Positions 15,332 to 24,821 of a stretch of 64,000 nt of DNA are shown piece after piece. A program made the position numbers and the translations under genes. The DNA lies in NCBI RefSeq assembly GCF_024701375.2, contig NZ_CP113910.1, positions 2,232,001 to 2,296,000 on the forward strand, given 5' to 3'. Each line of letters opens with the position of its first letter. Positions within the stretch are counted from its first letter, which is position 1. The notes below the pieces were generated by a model. The model made no database searches. It saw only the letters and a program-made list of their open reading frames with translations, and was not told the origin of the DNA. The DNA is from Streptomyces sp. KMM 9044. Its GTDB lineage: Bacteria > Actinomycetota > Actinomycetes > Streptomycetales > Streptomycetaceae.

Positions 15332-16158
15332 GAGCTGATTCTCCGTTCGGGGATGAGATGGACGGCCAGGACGACGATCCCGGCCGTCAGGACGAGCACG
15401 GGCCCGGGCGGCCAGTCGAGCTTCAACGCGACAAGGAACCCGGTGAGGTTCACGACGACACCGATGCCCACCGCCCAGGCGGTGATGGACTTCAGGGAGG
15501 TGCCCAGCCGCCTCGCGGCCAGCGCGGGCAGCAGGGTCAGCGCGTCGACGAGCAGCGCGCCGGTCAGTTTGATGGCTCCGGCCACGGACACCGCGACCAG
15601 GACGAGCAGCAGGAGGGTGAGCAGGTCGACGCGTACGCCCGAGGAAAGGGCGAGTTCACGGTCGTGGAGCAGCAGGGCGAGATCGCGGCGACGCCACCAG
15701 AACAGCGCCGGTACGACGACCGCGAGCACGCCCAGCAGCCACAGGTCGGCCGTGCCCACGGACAGGATCGAGCCCCACAGCAGCGCGAACGCGCCCTGCG
15801 CGTTCACCCCGGACACGGCAAGAAGCAGCAGCGCGGCGGCGATCGCCAGACTCATCAGCAAACCCATCGCGCCCGACAGGCCGTCCGGCGTGCGCGCGAG
15901 CGGCGCGACCCCGGCACCCGCCAGGGCGCAGGCGACGAGGGCGCACAGCATGGGGTCGAGCCCGGTCAGCAGTCCGACCGCGATGCCCAGCAGCGCGACG
16001 TGCATCATCGCGAACCGCACCGGCATGATGTCGAGCCCGACGATCACGACACCGATCACGGGGAGACCGATCGCAGCCAACAGCAGTGCCGTTCCGGCGC
16101 GTTGGACGGGTAAGAGCTGGAGGAGCGGCCCGAGGTCGGTGGCGGCGAGGGTGTTCAC
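15280..16158 (-). CDS. Metal ABC transporter permease (ZnuB/TroC family)
   Basis: A 292-residue membrane protein with eight to nine predicted helices, the normal size for this family. Recognisable segments are IGLPVIGVVIVGLDIMPVRF, MMHVALLGIAVGLLTGLDP, GALLVDALTLLPALAARRLG and a C-terminal helix GPVLVLTAGIVVLAVHLI. The GTG start at 16158 overlaps the TGA of the ATPase gene (GTGA), and GGGAGGT stands just upstream. It forms the transmembrane channel with the neighbouring ATPase and binding protein. Confidence 0.85.
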   Translation of the reverse strand: MNTLAATDLGPLLQLLPVQRAGTALLLAAIGLPVIGVVIVGLDIMPVRFAMMHVALLGIAVGLLTGLDPMLCALVACALAGAGVAPLARTPDGLSGAMGLLMSLAIAAALLLLAVSGVNAQGAFALLWGSILSVGTADLWLLGVLAVVVPALFWWRRRDLALLLHDRELALSSGVRVDLLTLLLLVLVAVSVAGAIKLTGALLVDALTLLPALAARRLGTSLKSITAWAVGIGVVVNLTGFLVALKLDWPPGPVLVLTAGIVVLAVHLIPERRISSWRASASASSVSLPFSH

Positions 16159-16790
16159 CGGACCTCCCTCAGCCGGCCGGCGGCCATCTCCAGCACCCGG
16201 TCGCAGCGATCGGCGAGCGCCCGGTCGTGCGTGACGACCACGACGGTGACGGGCAGGGACAGCAGGACGTCGGCGGCCTCCTCCTGTCCCGCGAAGTCGA
16301 GCGCGGCGGTGGGCTCGTCGGCCAGCAGCACCCCCGCGCCGGCCGCGACACAGCCGACCGCGCGGGCCAGATACATGCGTTGCAGCTGGCCTCCGGAGAG
16401 CGTGTGCAGCGGCCGGCCGGTCAACGACCCGACGCCCAGCTTCTCCGCCGCCTCCACCGCCTCGACGCGCGCGCCGCTGCTTGCCAGCAACTCCCCTGCC
16501 AGCAGCGGGAACCGGCCGACCGCGGGTTTCTGCGGAATCCACGCGCACGCCCGGCGCCGCCATGCCCACTCGGCCGCGCTCTCCGTGCCCCGACCGCCGA
16601 CGAGGATCCGGCCGGCGTACTGACGGTGCAGGCCAAGGACAGCTCGTAGCAAGGTGGTCTTGCCCGAACCGTTGGTGCCGGTCAACGCCACCCGCTGGCC
16701 CGCCCCGACGTCCAGGCCGACGTCCCGCACGGCGTCCACCCGGCCGTGACGGCAGACGACTTCACACATCCGGACGTCCAGACCGTCCAT
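16155..16790 (-). CDS. Metal ABC transporter ATP-binding protein (ZnuC family)
   Basis: A 211-residue ABC ATPase with Walker A GTNGSGKTT (about residue 35), Q-loop region ACAWIPQKPAVGR, signature LSGGQLQRMYLAR and Walker B GVLLADEPTAALD, followed by the H-loop VVTHD. The ATG at 16790 is preceded by GGAGG at four bases; a longer open frame to 16943 has no ribosome site. It is the first gene of the CBA-ordered metal import operon. No Zur box (TGAAAA...TTTTCA) is seen in the 280 bp upstream, so zinc control of this operon is not supported by the sequence. Confidence 0.88.
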   Translation of the reverse strand: MDGLDVRMCEVVCRHGRVDAVRDVGLDVGAGQRVALTGTNGSGKTTLLRAVLGLHRQYAGRILVGGRGTESAAEWAWRRRACAWIPQKPAVGRFPLLAGELLASSGARVEAVEAAEKLGVGSLTGRPLHTLSGGQLQRMYLARAVGCVAAGAGVLLADEPTAALDFAGQEEAADVLLSLPVTVVVVTHDRALADRCDRVLEMAAGRLREVR

Positions 16791-16865
16791 GCCACCTCCT
16801 CGCTCCCCCACAACAGTCGGAAGGAAGGAGCGGCTGGTTCCCGCGGATCGCCACACGTTGCTCAC

Positions 16866-17030
16866 CGCGCAGTCGGGGCATGCCTCATCGTCTGCCGGCG
16901 CAGTCACGATCTGTGCAGCCGGCACGCACAGCGCCATGAGCACTGCCGCATCTGCGCCGAGACCACCGGCCGCGCCGACGACGCCGACGCCTGCCGGGAT
17001 GTACGCAACGCCATACGGGGCGGTTCAGCC
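16866..17030 (+). pseudogene. C-terminal remnant of a four-helix-bundle copper-storage (Csp/DUF326) protein
   Basis: One frame reads VGACLIVCRRSHDLCSRH then AQRHEHCRICAET and ADACRDVRNAIRG. This matches the C-terminal helices of DUF326 / Csp proteins, in which regularly spaced cysteines (C-x3-C..., HEHCRxCAEACRRCExACR) bind Cu(I). About 50 of the normal 110-130 residues remain. The start and first helices are missing, the CRRCE segment is decayed to TTGRADDAD, and no stop follows at the expected place. It lies between the metal ABC operon and the endonuclease gene and adds to the copper theme of the left region. Confidence 0.55.
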
Positions 17031-17076
17031 CGTGCCATGGCGCCGGAGTCCGCCTCGCCGTGCGCGGCACACCGCC

Positions 17077-18471
17077 TCAGAACAGTGCCAAGCCGTCACC
17101 ACTGGTGTCCACGACGACCGGGCGGGGCTGGGTCGGGAGGCCGTCCACCCGGTCGGGACCGGCCGCAGCGGCCACGGCGGGGGCCGTCTCGGCCAGCCAG
17201 TCGTGGAACAACCGGACGGCCTCGCGGTAGGGGACCCGGGCCAGGATCCGGTGCTCGCCGGAGGGACAGAAGTCGACCATGACGGTGAGCAGACAGGCTC
17301 GCGGCGTGTTCTGACTGCCCGTCCAGGACACACGCAGGGCTCCGCAGGGTTTGCGTCCGCCCGGAGTCCGGTGGGTCGGGCGCAGGGACCGGCAGGCGAT
17401 GAACGCCGTCCACGCGGCGAGGTGCGGCAGCGGCAGGACGGTGCGCGCGCGACAGCCGGTGCAGCGGTGCCAGTGGCGGAGCCATGTCTCGGCGTCGGTG
17501 CGGAAGAGGCGGAGGCAGCGGTCCGTGACGCGGGCGTCGGTGGCGTAGAGGTGGTCGGGACGTTCCCGCGTGTTGCAGGACTGGCAGACGGGGGCGCGGA
17601 CATAGCCGTGCTCGTGGCAGTGGTCGAGGACCGCGGCGGGCACACGGAGGCAGACGGCGCAGAGCCACCCGGCCACCCTCTCCGTGATGCCGGGCTCTCT
17701 GCTGAGCACGGAGTACCGACGGCCTTCGAGCTCTTTCCCGTACGGGCGGGGCGGAGCGGTGGCCTCCTCGGAGGGCTGTGACACGCCCTGCTCCACGGGA
17801 TCCGGTGGCGACACGGGACCCGCGAAGCGCGGCGCCGGCCCGCCATCGGCTCCCACGTCCTGCCGGGCGGCGGGGGAAGAAGCGGTCGCGGTCGGTCCCC
17901 CGGCCACGTCCCCTTCACCGATCGCCTCGGCTCGCAGCCACCGTGTCTCGGCGTGCTCGGCCGCGTCGAGCAGCCTCACCACCGTGCGCGGCAGCCACCA
18001 CGTCCGGGTCCCGGCACGGTCGCGCTCCACCAGCACCCGCCGCCAGTCGATCCCCGCCAGGTGAGTCGGTCGACCTGCCGTGCGCCCGGGACCGGCCGGC
18101 TCCGCCAGCTCGTCCGCGACGCGCCGCCGCCAACGCATCCGTGTCTCCTCGTCGTACGCGGGCCCCTGCGACGCGCGGAAGGGACCGACACGGACCAGGT
18201 CCCGCCGGTCCATCCGCACCGCGTTCAACTCCGCCGCCGCTTCGCGCACCTGGGCCTCCGGAACACGCCACCGGTCCCCGCCCACCTGAACCGCCGTGAC
18301 GACACGGCACCCGACGAGGACATACCCCGCCCGGGCGGGGGAAGGCCGGTGGGTGAACGGCCCGGCGACCGCCGGCACGGTACCGTCGGCCGTCAGAACG
18401 GCCCACAGTGCGTCCGCCTCCTCCGGAGTGACCAGACCCTTCGCACCGTGGTGCACGACGTGCTCCGTCAT
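17077..18471 (-). CDS. Endonuclease VII (HNH/beta-beta-alpha-metal) domain protein
   Basis: A 464-residue protein. Around residues 268-310 it has WLCAVCLRV, then LDHCHEHGYVRAPVCQSCN: two zinc-binding CxxC pairs flanking a DH-CH-H core, the layout of T4 endonuclease VII-type recombination endonucleases. A further Cys/His cluster (RHWHRCTGCRARTV) follows. The N-terminal 230 residues contain PEEADALWAVLTADG and alternate basic and proline-rich linkers and are not assignable. Unlike phage Endo VII (about 157 residues) it is large, with extra domains on both sides. It is a single gene on the minus strand ahead of the defence island, and could cut branched or foreign DNA. Confidence 0.7.
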   Translation of the reverse strand: MTEHVVHHGAKGLVTPEEADALWAVLTADGTVPAVAGPFTHRPSPARAGYVLVGCRVVTAVQVGGDRWRVPEAQVREAAAELNAVRMDRRDLVRVGPFRASQGPAYDEETRMRWRRRVADELAEPAGPGRTAGRPTHLAGIDWRRVLVERDRAGTRTWWLPRTVVRLLDAAEHAETRWLRAEAIGEGDVAGGPTATASSPAARQDVGADGGPAPRFAGPVSPPDPVEQGVSQPSEEATAPPRPYGKELEGRRYSVLSREPGITERVAGWLCAVCLRVPAAVLDHCHEHGYVRAPVCQSCNTRERPDHLYATDARVTDRCLRLFRTDAETWLRHWHRCTGCRARTVLPLPHLAAWTAFIACRSLRPTHRTPGGRKPCGALRVSWTGSQNTPRACLLTVMVDFCPSGEHRILARVPYREAVRLFHDWLAETAPAVAAAAGPDRVDGLPTQPRPVVVDTSGDGLALF

Positions 18472-18792
18472 ACCGACAGGCTAACGGGACACCAGTGGGC
18501 CGACCGGTCCGGACGGGACACGGCCTCCCGGTCAGCCGCAGCGGGGCCGCGTCGGAGCGCCCGTGTCGGCCTGCCCGCCGGGCGAGCGGACTCGAGGCGG
18601 CGATACGCCGGTGACGTGCCGGAAGCCGGTGGCGAGTGCCGGGTAGCGGTACGGCGGCTGGAACGCCGTCAACCGACCGCTACAACCGGCCCCCCGGCCC
18701 GCACACCCGCACTGCCCACTCGCCGTCCCGCGGCCGGCCGGTCCGCCTGCTCCCCGGCCCCGGCCCTTCGGCCCGCTGGTCCGTCCGGTCGG
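18472..18792. other. Intergenic region without recognisable content
   Basis: This 321-bp stretch separates the endonuclease VII-like gene start from the end of the frameshifted gene on the same strand. I see no convincing gene, repeat or RNA in it. It presumably holds the promoter of the endonuclease gene near 18480-18530. Confidence 0.5.
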
Positions 18793-19855
18793 TCACAGGG
18801 CCGGCCCGGCAAGCCGCGCGGTCTCGTCGCGGAGGTCCTCGATCGCCCTCAGCGCCGCCTCACGCTCGGCGTTGATCCTCGCACCCGGCTCCGTGAGGCC
18901 GCCGAGCGACTGCTCCACCAGGGCGATCCACGCGTTCACGTACCGCGTGCCGGCCTCGGTGAGGGCCTTCCGCTGTGCGCGTGCCTGCTCGGCGAAGTGG
19001 CCCCTGACCTCCTGCCGCCGCTTGTTGACCACCCTCCACTCGCCCTGCTCCTGCACGACGCCCGCCAGGTCCGTCAGCGGCCCCATGACCGCCAGCGCCC
19101 ACTGCACCCGGCCCGCCGCATCCGCCACCTTTCCGGCCGCCTTGGTCTTGCCCCACGGCTTGAACTTCCCTGCGCCGTCGGTGACTTTTCCACCGGCGTC
19201 GAGGATCTTCCGTCCCACCCCGTGCTTGTTGAGCTTGTCCACGACGGTGGCCGCCGCGCTTCCCGGCCCGTGGCCGCCGTCCTTGACCCTCCCGAGCCAC
19301 TCCCCCGCCTTCGCGGCACCCGTCTTCACGCCCTTCTTGGCCGCCCCCTTGACCCCCTGAGCCAGCGGGGACGCTTCCTTCGGCGCCGCGACGGGCGTCG
19401 TCCCGGGGGTTTCGAGGTCGTTCGCCTGCTTTGGGCAGCTCCCGTTCTGCGACCGCCAGCGCCGCGGCGTCCGCCCGGAGCGCCTCCACCGGCACGCCCT
19501 CCAGGGCCGGCAGACGGCTCCGCAGTCCGTCGAACCGTCGCAGCTCCCTGAGGTGTCCGCCCCCGTCCGGCGCCGGGACCCGCCCGCGGGCCGTCGTCAG
19601 GCGGATCAGTTCGTGTGCCTCGGCGCAGGTCACCACCGCGTCGGACACCGGTGGGAGAGTGCTCCCGGACGCCGGCAGGGCCGGGTACCCCCGCGCCCGG
19701 GCGACCGCGGCCACGTCCTCGGCGAAGCGCTGGAGTGCGGCCGGGCCCACCACGGCGTCCACCCTCAGCGGTTCGAGCAGGAGGGCCAGCGCCCCGGCCC
19801 TGAGGGTCGTCCCGCCGTGCACTGTCCTGCCCTTCGCCGCGCCGTCGTTCAGCAT
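18793..19855 (-). pseudogene. Frameshifted helical protein of unknown function
   Basis: Two frames overlap in a way that shows one gene. From about 19855 the first frame reads DAVVTCAEAHELIRLTTARG then FDGLRSRLPALEGVPVEALR and AERELPK. At about 19437 it must slip by one base into the frame QANDLETPGTTPVAAP..., which runs through AAKAGEWLGRVKDG to RYVNAWIALVEQSLGGL and the end. Reading CCCAAAGCAG as CCC-AAG-CAG (one A too many) restores a 353-residue chain. The C-terminal third is predicted helical or coiled-coil, with lysine/alanine-rich linkers. No family is recognised. It lies just downstream of the RecD-like gene on the same strand, so it may be that protein's partner. Confidence 0.6.
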
Positions 19856-19979
19856 GCCCCCGTTCACCGACCCGTCGTTCCTCTTCCGCGCTTCCCCGCG
19901 CTCACCCGGGCCTCGTACGGTCCCTCGTCCTTCGGGGGGACCGTACGCGCACGCCACCGGGCGGGTGCCGGCGGCGCGG

Positions 19980-22900
19980 TCACGGCCTCCTCCGCCGGGC
20001 GGCGGTCTTCTTGGCCCTTCTCACCGGACCGGCCCCGGCCCCGGTCACGTTCGCGGACCCGGAGTCCGCAGGCTCCGCGTCCAGGACCTGGGAGGCGAGC
20101 GCGAGCCAGGCCCGGGCGTCCGCGCCGTCGAGGTCGTCGGTCCACATCAGGGTGCCGTTGGGGCCGCCGCCCTTTTCCCACGGCTCGATGCCGTTCTTCG
20201 CGTACCACTCCTTCTTGCGCTCCCACGTGCGCGCGTAGTCGGGGAGGTCGAGCATGCCGGCGTGTTCCCAGAAGACCGTGCGGCCGTCCTCGGCGGCCAC
20301 GGTGAAGTCGGGGCGGACGACGCGGCCGTCGGCGCCCGTGAGCGGCTCCTCGTAGAGCCATCGCCCCGGCGCCAGGCGGTCGAGGAGGCCCGCGATGATG
20401 ACCTCGTTCTTGGAGGCCATCGGCGTCCCGTCGGCGGACACGTGCATCAGTTTGCGGTCGAAGCGGCGGGTCTGCCCCCGTACGTCGAGGGCGAACGGCT
20501 GCGGTGCCTCGAAGAGGTCGGTCAGCCGACGGGCGGTCTCGGAGTTGCTCGGGTGGGCGAAGGCACGCAGGTCCGCCAGGGTGCCCTCGTGGAGGATGAC
20601 GACTCTGTCCTTCTGCCGGGTCAGCGCCGTGTACAGAAGTTCCCTGGGCAGGTTGGCCCTGGCGGGCAGGACCAGGAACGTCGTGCCGAACTCGGAGCCC
20701 TGCGACTTGTGCACGGTGACGGCCCAGGCCAGCTCCAGTGGGGCGTCGTCCTTGTCCGACGGCTGGTAGCTGTACTCGTGGCCGGGCTGGGAGGAAAACT
20801 CCACACCGAGCTTCAGGGTGTGCTTCTTCCGTTTGGCGGGGGGCGTGGGCCGGGCGAGGGCGACGCCGATCTCCCCGTTGGCGACGTAGTCCATCGCGTT
20901 CTCGCGCGGCCACGCCTTCATGCGTTTGTTGGTCGTCTGCATGACCTTGTCACCGCGCACGATCTCCTCGGGCCCGATCGGGAAGGGGATGTTCGCACGC
21001 CGGTACCGTTTCGCCCACTCGGTGTCGCCGGCCCGGTACACGCGTTTGATGTGTCGGTTCAGCTCGACCGTCCCGAAGGCACGGGAACGGGTGGGCGAGA
21101 GGATCTGCCACGCCTCCGCGCGGATGCCCGCGCCGCGCTGCCAGTTGAGGTGGTCGCCGTTGACGCTGCCGCCGTAGGTGAGGGCGAACGCCCGCACGGG
21201 ATCCTCCGCATCACCGAGACCGAGGACCTGGCCGAGGGCGTCCGTGAGGGCCTGCACGGCGGTGCGCCCGCCCCAGGGGACGTACTGGAGCGTGGGAAGG
21301 TCGGGGTTGGTCGCGAGTTCGTCCCAGACGGCCTCGTCGCCGGCGCCGCGGGTGCCCCCGCCGAACCAGGCGGCGAGTTCGAGGTCGTGGCGGGTGCCGT
21401 GGCTGCCGTCCGGCAACTGGCGTCGGGGCACCTGCAACTCGACGTATCCGGCGGCGACCCGCACCGCGGTCGGGAAGTCGTCCGGGCACAGTCTGTCGAC
21501 CAGGTCAACGAACGGCCGTCCGGCTCCGATCGGGGGCAGTTGGCGGGGGTCGCCCACCAGGATCAGCCGTTTGACGCCGGTGAACGAGTCCAGCGTCGCG
21601 GCGAGCATCTCCTCCGTCAGCATGGACGCCTCGTCGATCACTACGAGGCCGTAGCCGCGCCGGGGGCGGTCGGCGCCCCGTACCAGGTACCGGCCGCTGT
21701 CGGCGTCGTAGCGGCCGGTGGCGCTCAGGTGGGAGGCGAGGGTCTTCGCCGGACGCCCGACCTTGGTCTCCAGCTGCACCTTCGCCTTGCCCGTGGGGGC
21801 GAGGAGCAGGACGTCCCCTGCGGCCACGCCGGGGTAGTCGACGAGGGCCCGCAGCAGCGTCGTCTTGCCGGTGCCCGCCGGTCCGACCAGGACGGACAGG
21901 CGTGCGTCGTGCAGGGCGGCGAGCCCCGCGGCCTTCTCCGTGCGGGCCCGCTCCTCCAGCTCGGCGGCGTGCGCGGCGTCGCCGGAGCCGTCCCGGTCCC
22001 GGTCACTGTCCCGGTCGAGTACGGCGTCGAGTACGGCGCGGGCGTCACCGATCCCGCCCAGCGCGGGGCGTGCCTGCTGCGCCGCCACCCAGTCCCGGAC
22101 GACGTTCGCCGTCTCCTCCAGCCGGTCCAGCTTGTAGGCGGGCGCGCCGTCGTCGAGCCGGACGGCGGTCAGCGGTGACCAGTCCGGGCAGTCGACGACC
22201 CCGTCGTGGTCCAGGCCGAGTCCGGTGAGGATGTCGCGGTTCAGAGCCGGGAGCCCCGTGGGTGCCATGAGCCGGATGTGCTCCAGGGCCTCGCCGACGG
22301 GGATCAGGGTGTCCCCCTGGTCGCACTGCCGCTCCAGCACCTCGGTGAGGAGTGCTTCGACGCGTCGGCGGTCCAGGGGGTCGCCGAGGCCCACCTCGTC
22401 CGGGACGGGCGGTCGCCAGGTGACGTGCGCCGGAGGGAACACCGCGCGGTCGACGGTGGTGAACGGGACGTGGAGGGGTTGGCCGTACGTGCAGGTCGCG
22501 GCGTAGTACGGGTTCTCCAGGAGTTCCTCGGCGGTCGTCTCGACCTCGGTGTCGCCGTCGAGCAGCATGCGCACCTGGTCCGGGCCGATGTCGAACCCGG
22601 ACAGCAGACGCAGAACCGCCCGGCGCTCGGCCGGGATCCTGTTCCAGACCCGTGCCTGGAGGGGGCCGACATGAGCCCGCAGTGCCCGCGGAGCGCGCGC
22701 GGGATCGGCGAAGACGCCGTGCAGCAGGTCCCACGGATCGGTGGCCTCGCCGGCTTCCGTGAGCACCGCTCGTGCGGCCACGTGTGGCCGCTGGACCCCG
22801 ATGAGGGCGAGGACGCCGGGCAGGCCAGGGACCGGACCGCGCAGCTGCCAGAGCCGTTCGGTCTGCTCGGTCAGCCAGGTCGTGGCGGACTCGGGGACGG

Positions 22901-23804
22901 CGAGGCCCAGTTCGCGCATGCCCTCGGCGGCCGACATCAGTGAGGCCAGGGCCTCGATGGCGGCGTCGTCGGAGAGGTGTTCCGTGACGTAGGAGAACTC
23001 GACGTCACGGCCCTCGGGCGCCCAGGCCAGTGCCCTGTCGATGTCGGCGCCCCCGTCCAGGAGCGGCACGAGCTGCTGATAGGGCAGTAGGACTCCCTCC
23101 GTCATGCCGGGGCGCAGGGAGTGCTGCACGATCGTCTCCCACATGGAGGAGTCGAACGGCGGTTTCCCGGCCTGGTTCCACATCGGCGGCCGGGTCAGGC
23201 CCGTGACGTGTGCGGCGCCCACCAGCAGGCGGTCGGTGCGCTGCTCCTGGAGCGGGGAGTGCTTGAGGTAGACGAACACCAGGCTGTCGCGTGGTGCGAC
23301 CGGCTCGAAGAAGGACTCGATGACCGCCTGTTGGTTGTCACCGTCCATCACCCAGGCGGCACGGGAGTTCAGGACGCGGTCGGTGTGGTCCTCGGCGAAC
23401 TGGTCGAAGGCGGGCACCCTGGCGTGGCCGATCTCGTCGTTCAGGGAGGCGCGGTTCAGCCAGCGGAAGGGGATGGCCTCGAACGCGTACCCGGGGACGC
23501 TGAGGGACGTGGGGAGCAGACTGCCGCGCAGCGCCTGGTTGTGGCTGTAGGGGTGCTCCTTGACGACGGTGTACCCGACGGGCGACATGAAGGTGGCCCG
23601 CTCACTCAGGCAGGGCAGCCGGTCGGGGTCCAGGCTGCCGACGGGGGCGCCCGCGTGTTCCGCTTCGAACGCGTCGTCGCGGCCCTTGCCGATCGCCGCG
23701 AGCAGGGTGCACGAGGAGTTGCCCTTCGGGTCGTCGCAGAGGAACTGGTCCCAGGGGCGGTCCCGCCACGGGATCCTCATCGACAGATGCTTCACGCCGC
23801 TCAT
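19980..23804 (-). CDS. RecD-like superfamily 1 helicase with C-terminal nuclease-like domain
   Basis: A 1274-residue protein. The centre is an SF1B helicase: Walker A GPAGTGKTTLL at about residue 640, motif II LVVIDEASMLTEE at about 720, motif III LILVGDPRQLPPI, and the UvrD_C_2 motif AWAVTVHKSQGSEF with TALTR near 1060. The last 180 residues read ASKNEVIIAGLLDRLAP, then VVRPDFTVAAEDGR and FWEHAGMLD, a PD-(D/E)xK-like arrangement in which the usual ExK is changed to EHAG. The first 400 residues (CLSERATFMSPVGY) are unassigned. The start lacks a strong ribosome site; Met at 23780 is an alternative. It is probably a DNA end-processing or restriction helicase. Confidence 0.8.
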   Translation of the reverse strand: MSGVKHLSMRIPWRDRPWDQFLCDDPKGNSSCTLLAAIGKGRDDAFEAEHAGAPVGSLDPDRLPCLSERATFMSPVGYTVVKEHPYSHNQALRGSLLPTSLSVPGYAFEAIPFRWLNRASLNDEIGHARVPAFDQFAEDHTDRVLNSRAAWVMDGDNQQAVIESFFEPVAPRDSLVFVYLKHSPLQEQRTDRLLVGAAHVTGLTRPPMWNQAGKPPFDSSMWETIVQHSLRPGMTEGVLLPYQQLVPLLDGGADIDRALAWAPEGRDVEFSYVTEHLSDDAAIEALASLMSAAEGMRELGLAVPESATTWLTEQTERLWQLRGPVPGLPGVLALIGVQRPHVAARAVLTEAGEATDPWDLLHGVFADPARAPRALRAHVGPLQARVWNRIPAERRAVLRLLSGFDIGPDQVRMLLDGDTEVETTAEELLENPYYAATCTYGQPLHVPFTTVDRAVFPPAHVTWRPPVPDEVGLGDPLDRRRVEALLTEVLERQCDQGDTLIPVGEALEHIRLMAPTGLPALNRDILTGLGLDHDGVVDCPDWSPLTAVRLDDGAPAYKLDRLEETANVVRDWVAAQQARPALGGIGDARAVLDAVLDRDSDRDRDGSGDAAHAAELEERARTEKAAGLAALHDARLSVLVGPAGTGKTTLLRALVDYPGVAAGDVLLLAPTGKAKVQLETKVGRPAKTLASHLSATGRYDADSGRYLVRGADRPRRGYGLVVIDEASMLTEEMLAATLDSFTGVKRLILVGDPRQLPPIGAGRPFVDLVDRLCPDDFPTAVRVAAGYVELQVPRRQLPDGSHGTRHDLELAAWFGGGTRGAGDEAVWDELATNPDLPTLQYVPWGGRTAVQALTDALGQVLGLGDAEDPVRAFALTYGGSVNGDHLNWQRGAGIRAEAWQILSPTRSRAFGTVELNRHIKRVYRAGDTEWAKRYRRANIPFPIGPEEIVRGDKVMQTTNKRMKAWPRENAMDYVANGEIGVALARPTPPAKRKKHTLKLGVEFSSQPGHEYSYQPSDKDDAPLELAWAVTVHKSQGSEFGTTFLVLPARANLPRELLYTALTRQKDRVVILHEGTLADLRAFAHPSNSETARRLTDLFEAPQPFALDVRGQTRRFDRKLMHVSADGTPMASKNEVIIAGLLDRLAPGRWLYEEPLTGADGRVVRPDFTVAAEDGRTVFWEHAGMLDLPDYARTWERKKEWYAKNGIEPWEKGGGPNGTLMWTDDLDGADARAWLALASQVLDAEPADSGSANVTGAGAGPVRRAKKTAARRRRP

Positions 23805-23898
23805 GCTGGTGTCCTGTCGGCCGGGTTCGTACGGTTTCGGGTCGCGGAGCTCTCCGCGTGCGGCCGTGCCGGATGGCCGCCGCCGGTCCGGGGCGCCG

Positions 23899-24546
23899 TC
23901 ACGTGTCGCCCGTCCAGCCGGTCTGCCTCAGCGTCGGCATGAGGCGGGTGAGCACGTAGGCGACGACGGGTGTCTCCCGGTCCTCGTCCTCGAACACGAT
24001 CGCGTGCTGGAACCGCTCGGTGTCCTGCGGGTCCGCCGGATCGAAGGACGGGCTGAGCGACACGCCGGGGCGGGCCACCAGCCGGCACAGGAGCTGAGCC
24101 CCGCAGCCCTGCGCCAGCTGCGCCGTGGTCAGGGCGCGCTTCTGCTTCGGCCGCCCGTTCGGCTGGGGCAGGGACAGGAAGGCAGTGATCCGCCGACGCT
24201 CCGCGGACACCTCGGTGATCCCGGCCCGGTGCCGGCCGTGCAGGTTGGCCAGTCCGGCCGGCATCTCCGGTAACAGCGCGCCCTGTTGCAGGACCACGTC
24301 CCGTTCGCCTCCGTCCCACCGCGTGTCGTGGATCGTCAGCCGTGGACGGCCGGCGGCCTGAAGGTGCCATTCGGTGGCGAACCCCGCGTCCTGGGCGCCG
24401 GAGGTCGTGGTGCCCTGCCTGGGGACGTAGTCGCGAGCGTGTTTCAAGGTGAGGGTGGAGCCGAGTACGGTCAAAGTGCCTTCTCCTGTGCGGAACCGAG
24501 GATCGGGGGACATCGCGGGCCTGAGGACGTTCAAGGGCTGTGACAT
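23899..24546 (-). CDS. Hypothetical protein of the defence locus
   Basis: A protein of 215 residues if translation starts at ATG 24546 (MSQPLNVLRPAMSPDP); the frame is open to 24693, but a TATATC-type AT-rich patch near 24630 looks more like promoter. Visible features are TLTVLGSTLTLKHARDY, a KQKRALTTAQLAQGCGAQLL helix and the acidic FEDEDRETPVVAYVLTRLMP near the end. No known domain is recognised. It precedes the RecD-like helicase on the same strand by 95 bp and is divergent from the EVE/kinase/SNF2 side, so it is likely a small accessory protein of the same system. Confidence 0.55.
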   Translation of the reverse strand: MSQPLNVLRPAMSPDPRFRTGEGTLTVLGSTLTLKHARDYVPRQGTTTSGAQDAGFATEWHLQAAGRPRLTIHDTRWDGGERDVVLQQGALLPEMPAGLANLHGRHRAGITEVSAERRRITAFLSLPQPNGRPKQKRALTTAQLAQGCGAQLLCRLVARPGVSLSPSFDPADPQDTERFQHAIVFEDEDRETPVVAYVLTRLMPTLRQTGWTGDT

Positions 24547-24821
24547 TCGGAGTCCGTAATGTCGCAGTGCCCCGGGCCCCCGCCTTCGGGGCGGCGCGGC
24601 CGGTGACCACATCCGTTCGTCCTGCATCGGATATAGCACCTGATGCACGGAGTTGGCGGGGGAAATGATGATCCCGTCGACGAAGCGTGACACGGTCAGG
24701 GTGGTGTGCCGTCGGCGTGTGCGGCTCGACGAGGTGCGGCACGGGGCCAGCCGTACGGTGCGGGGACGAGGGTATGGCGACTCAACTGGTGATCATCAGT
24801 GACCGTGAACCGCCGGCATAG

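Noticed and set aside
16791..16865. Zur box before the metal ABC operon
   Set aside because: No TGAAAA...TTTTCA-type palindrome is present in this GC-rich segment.
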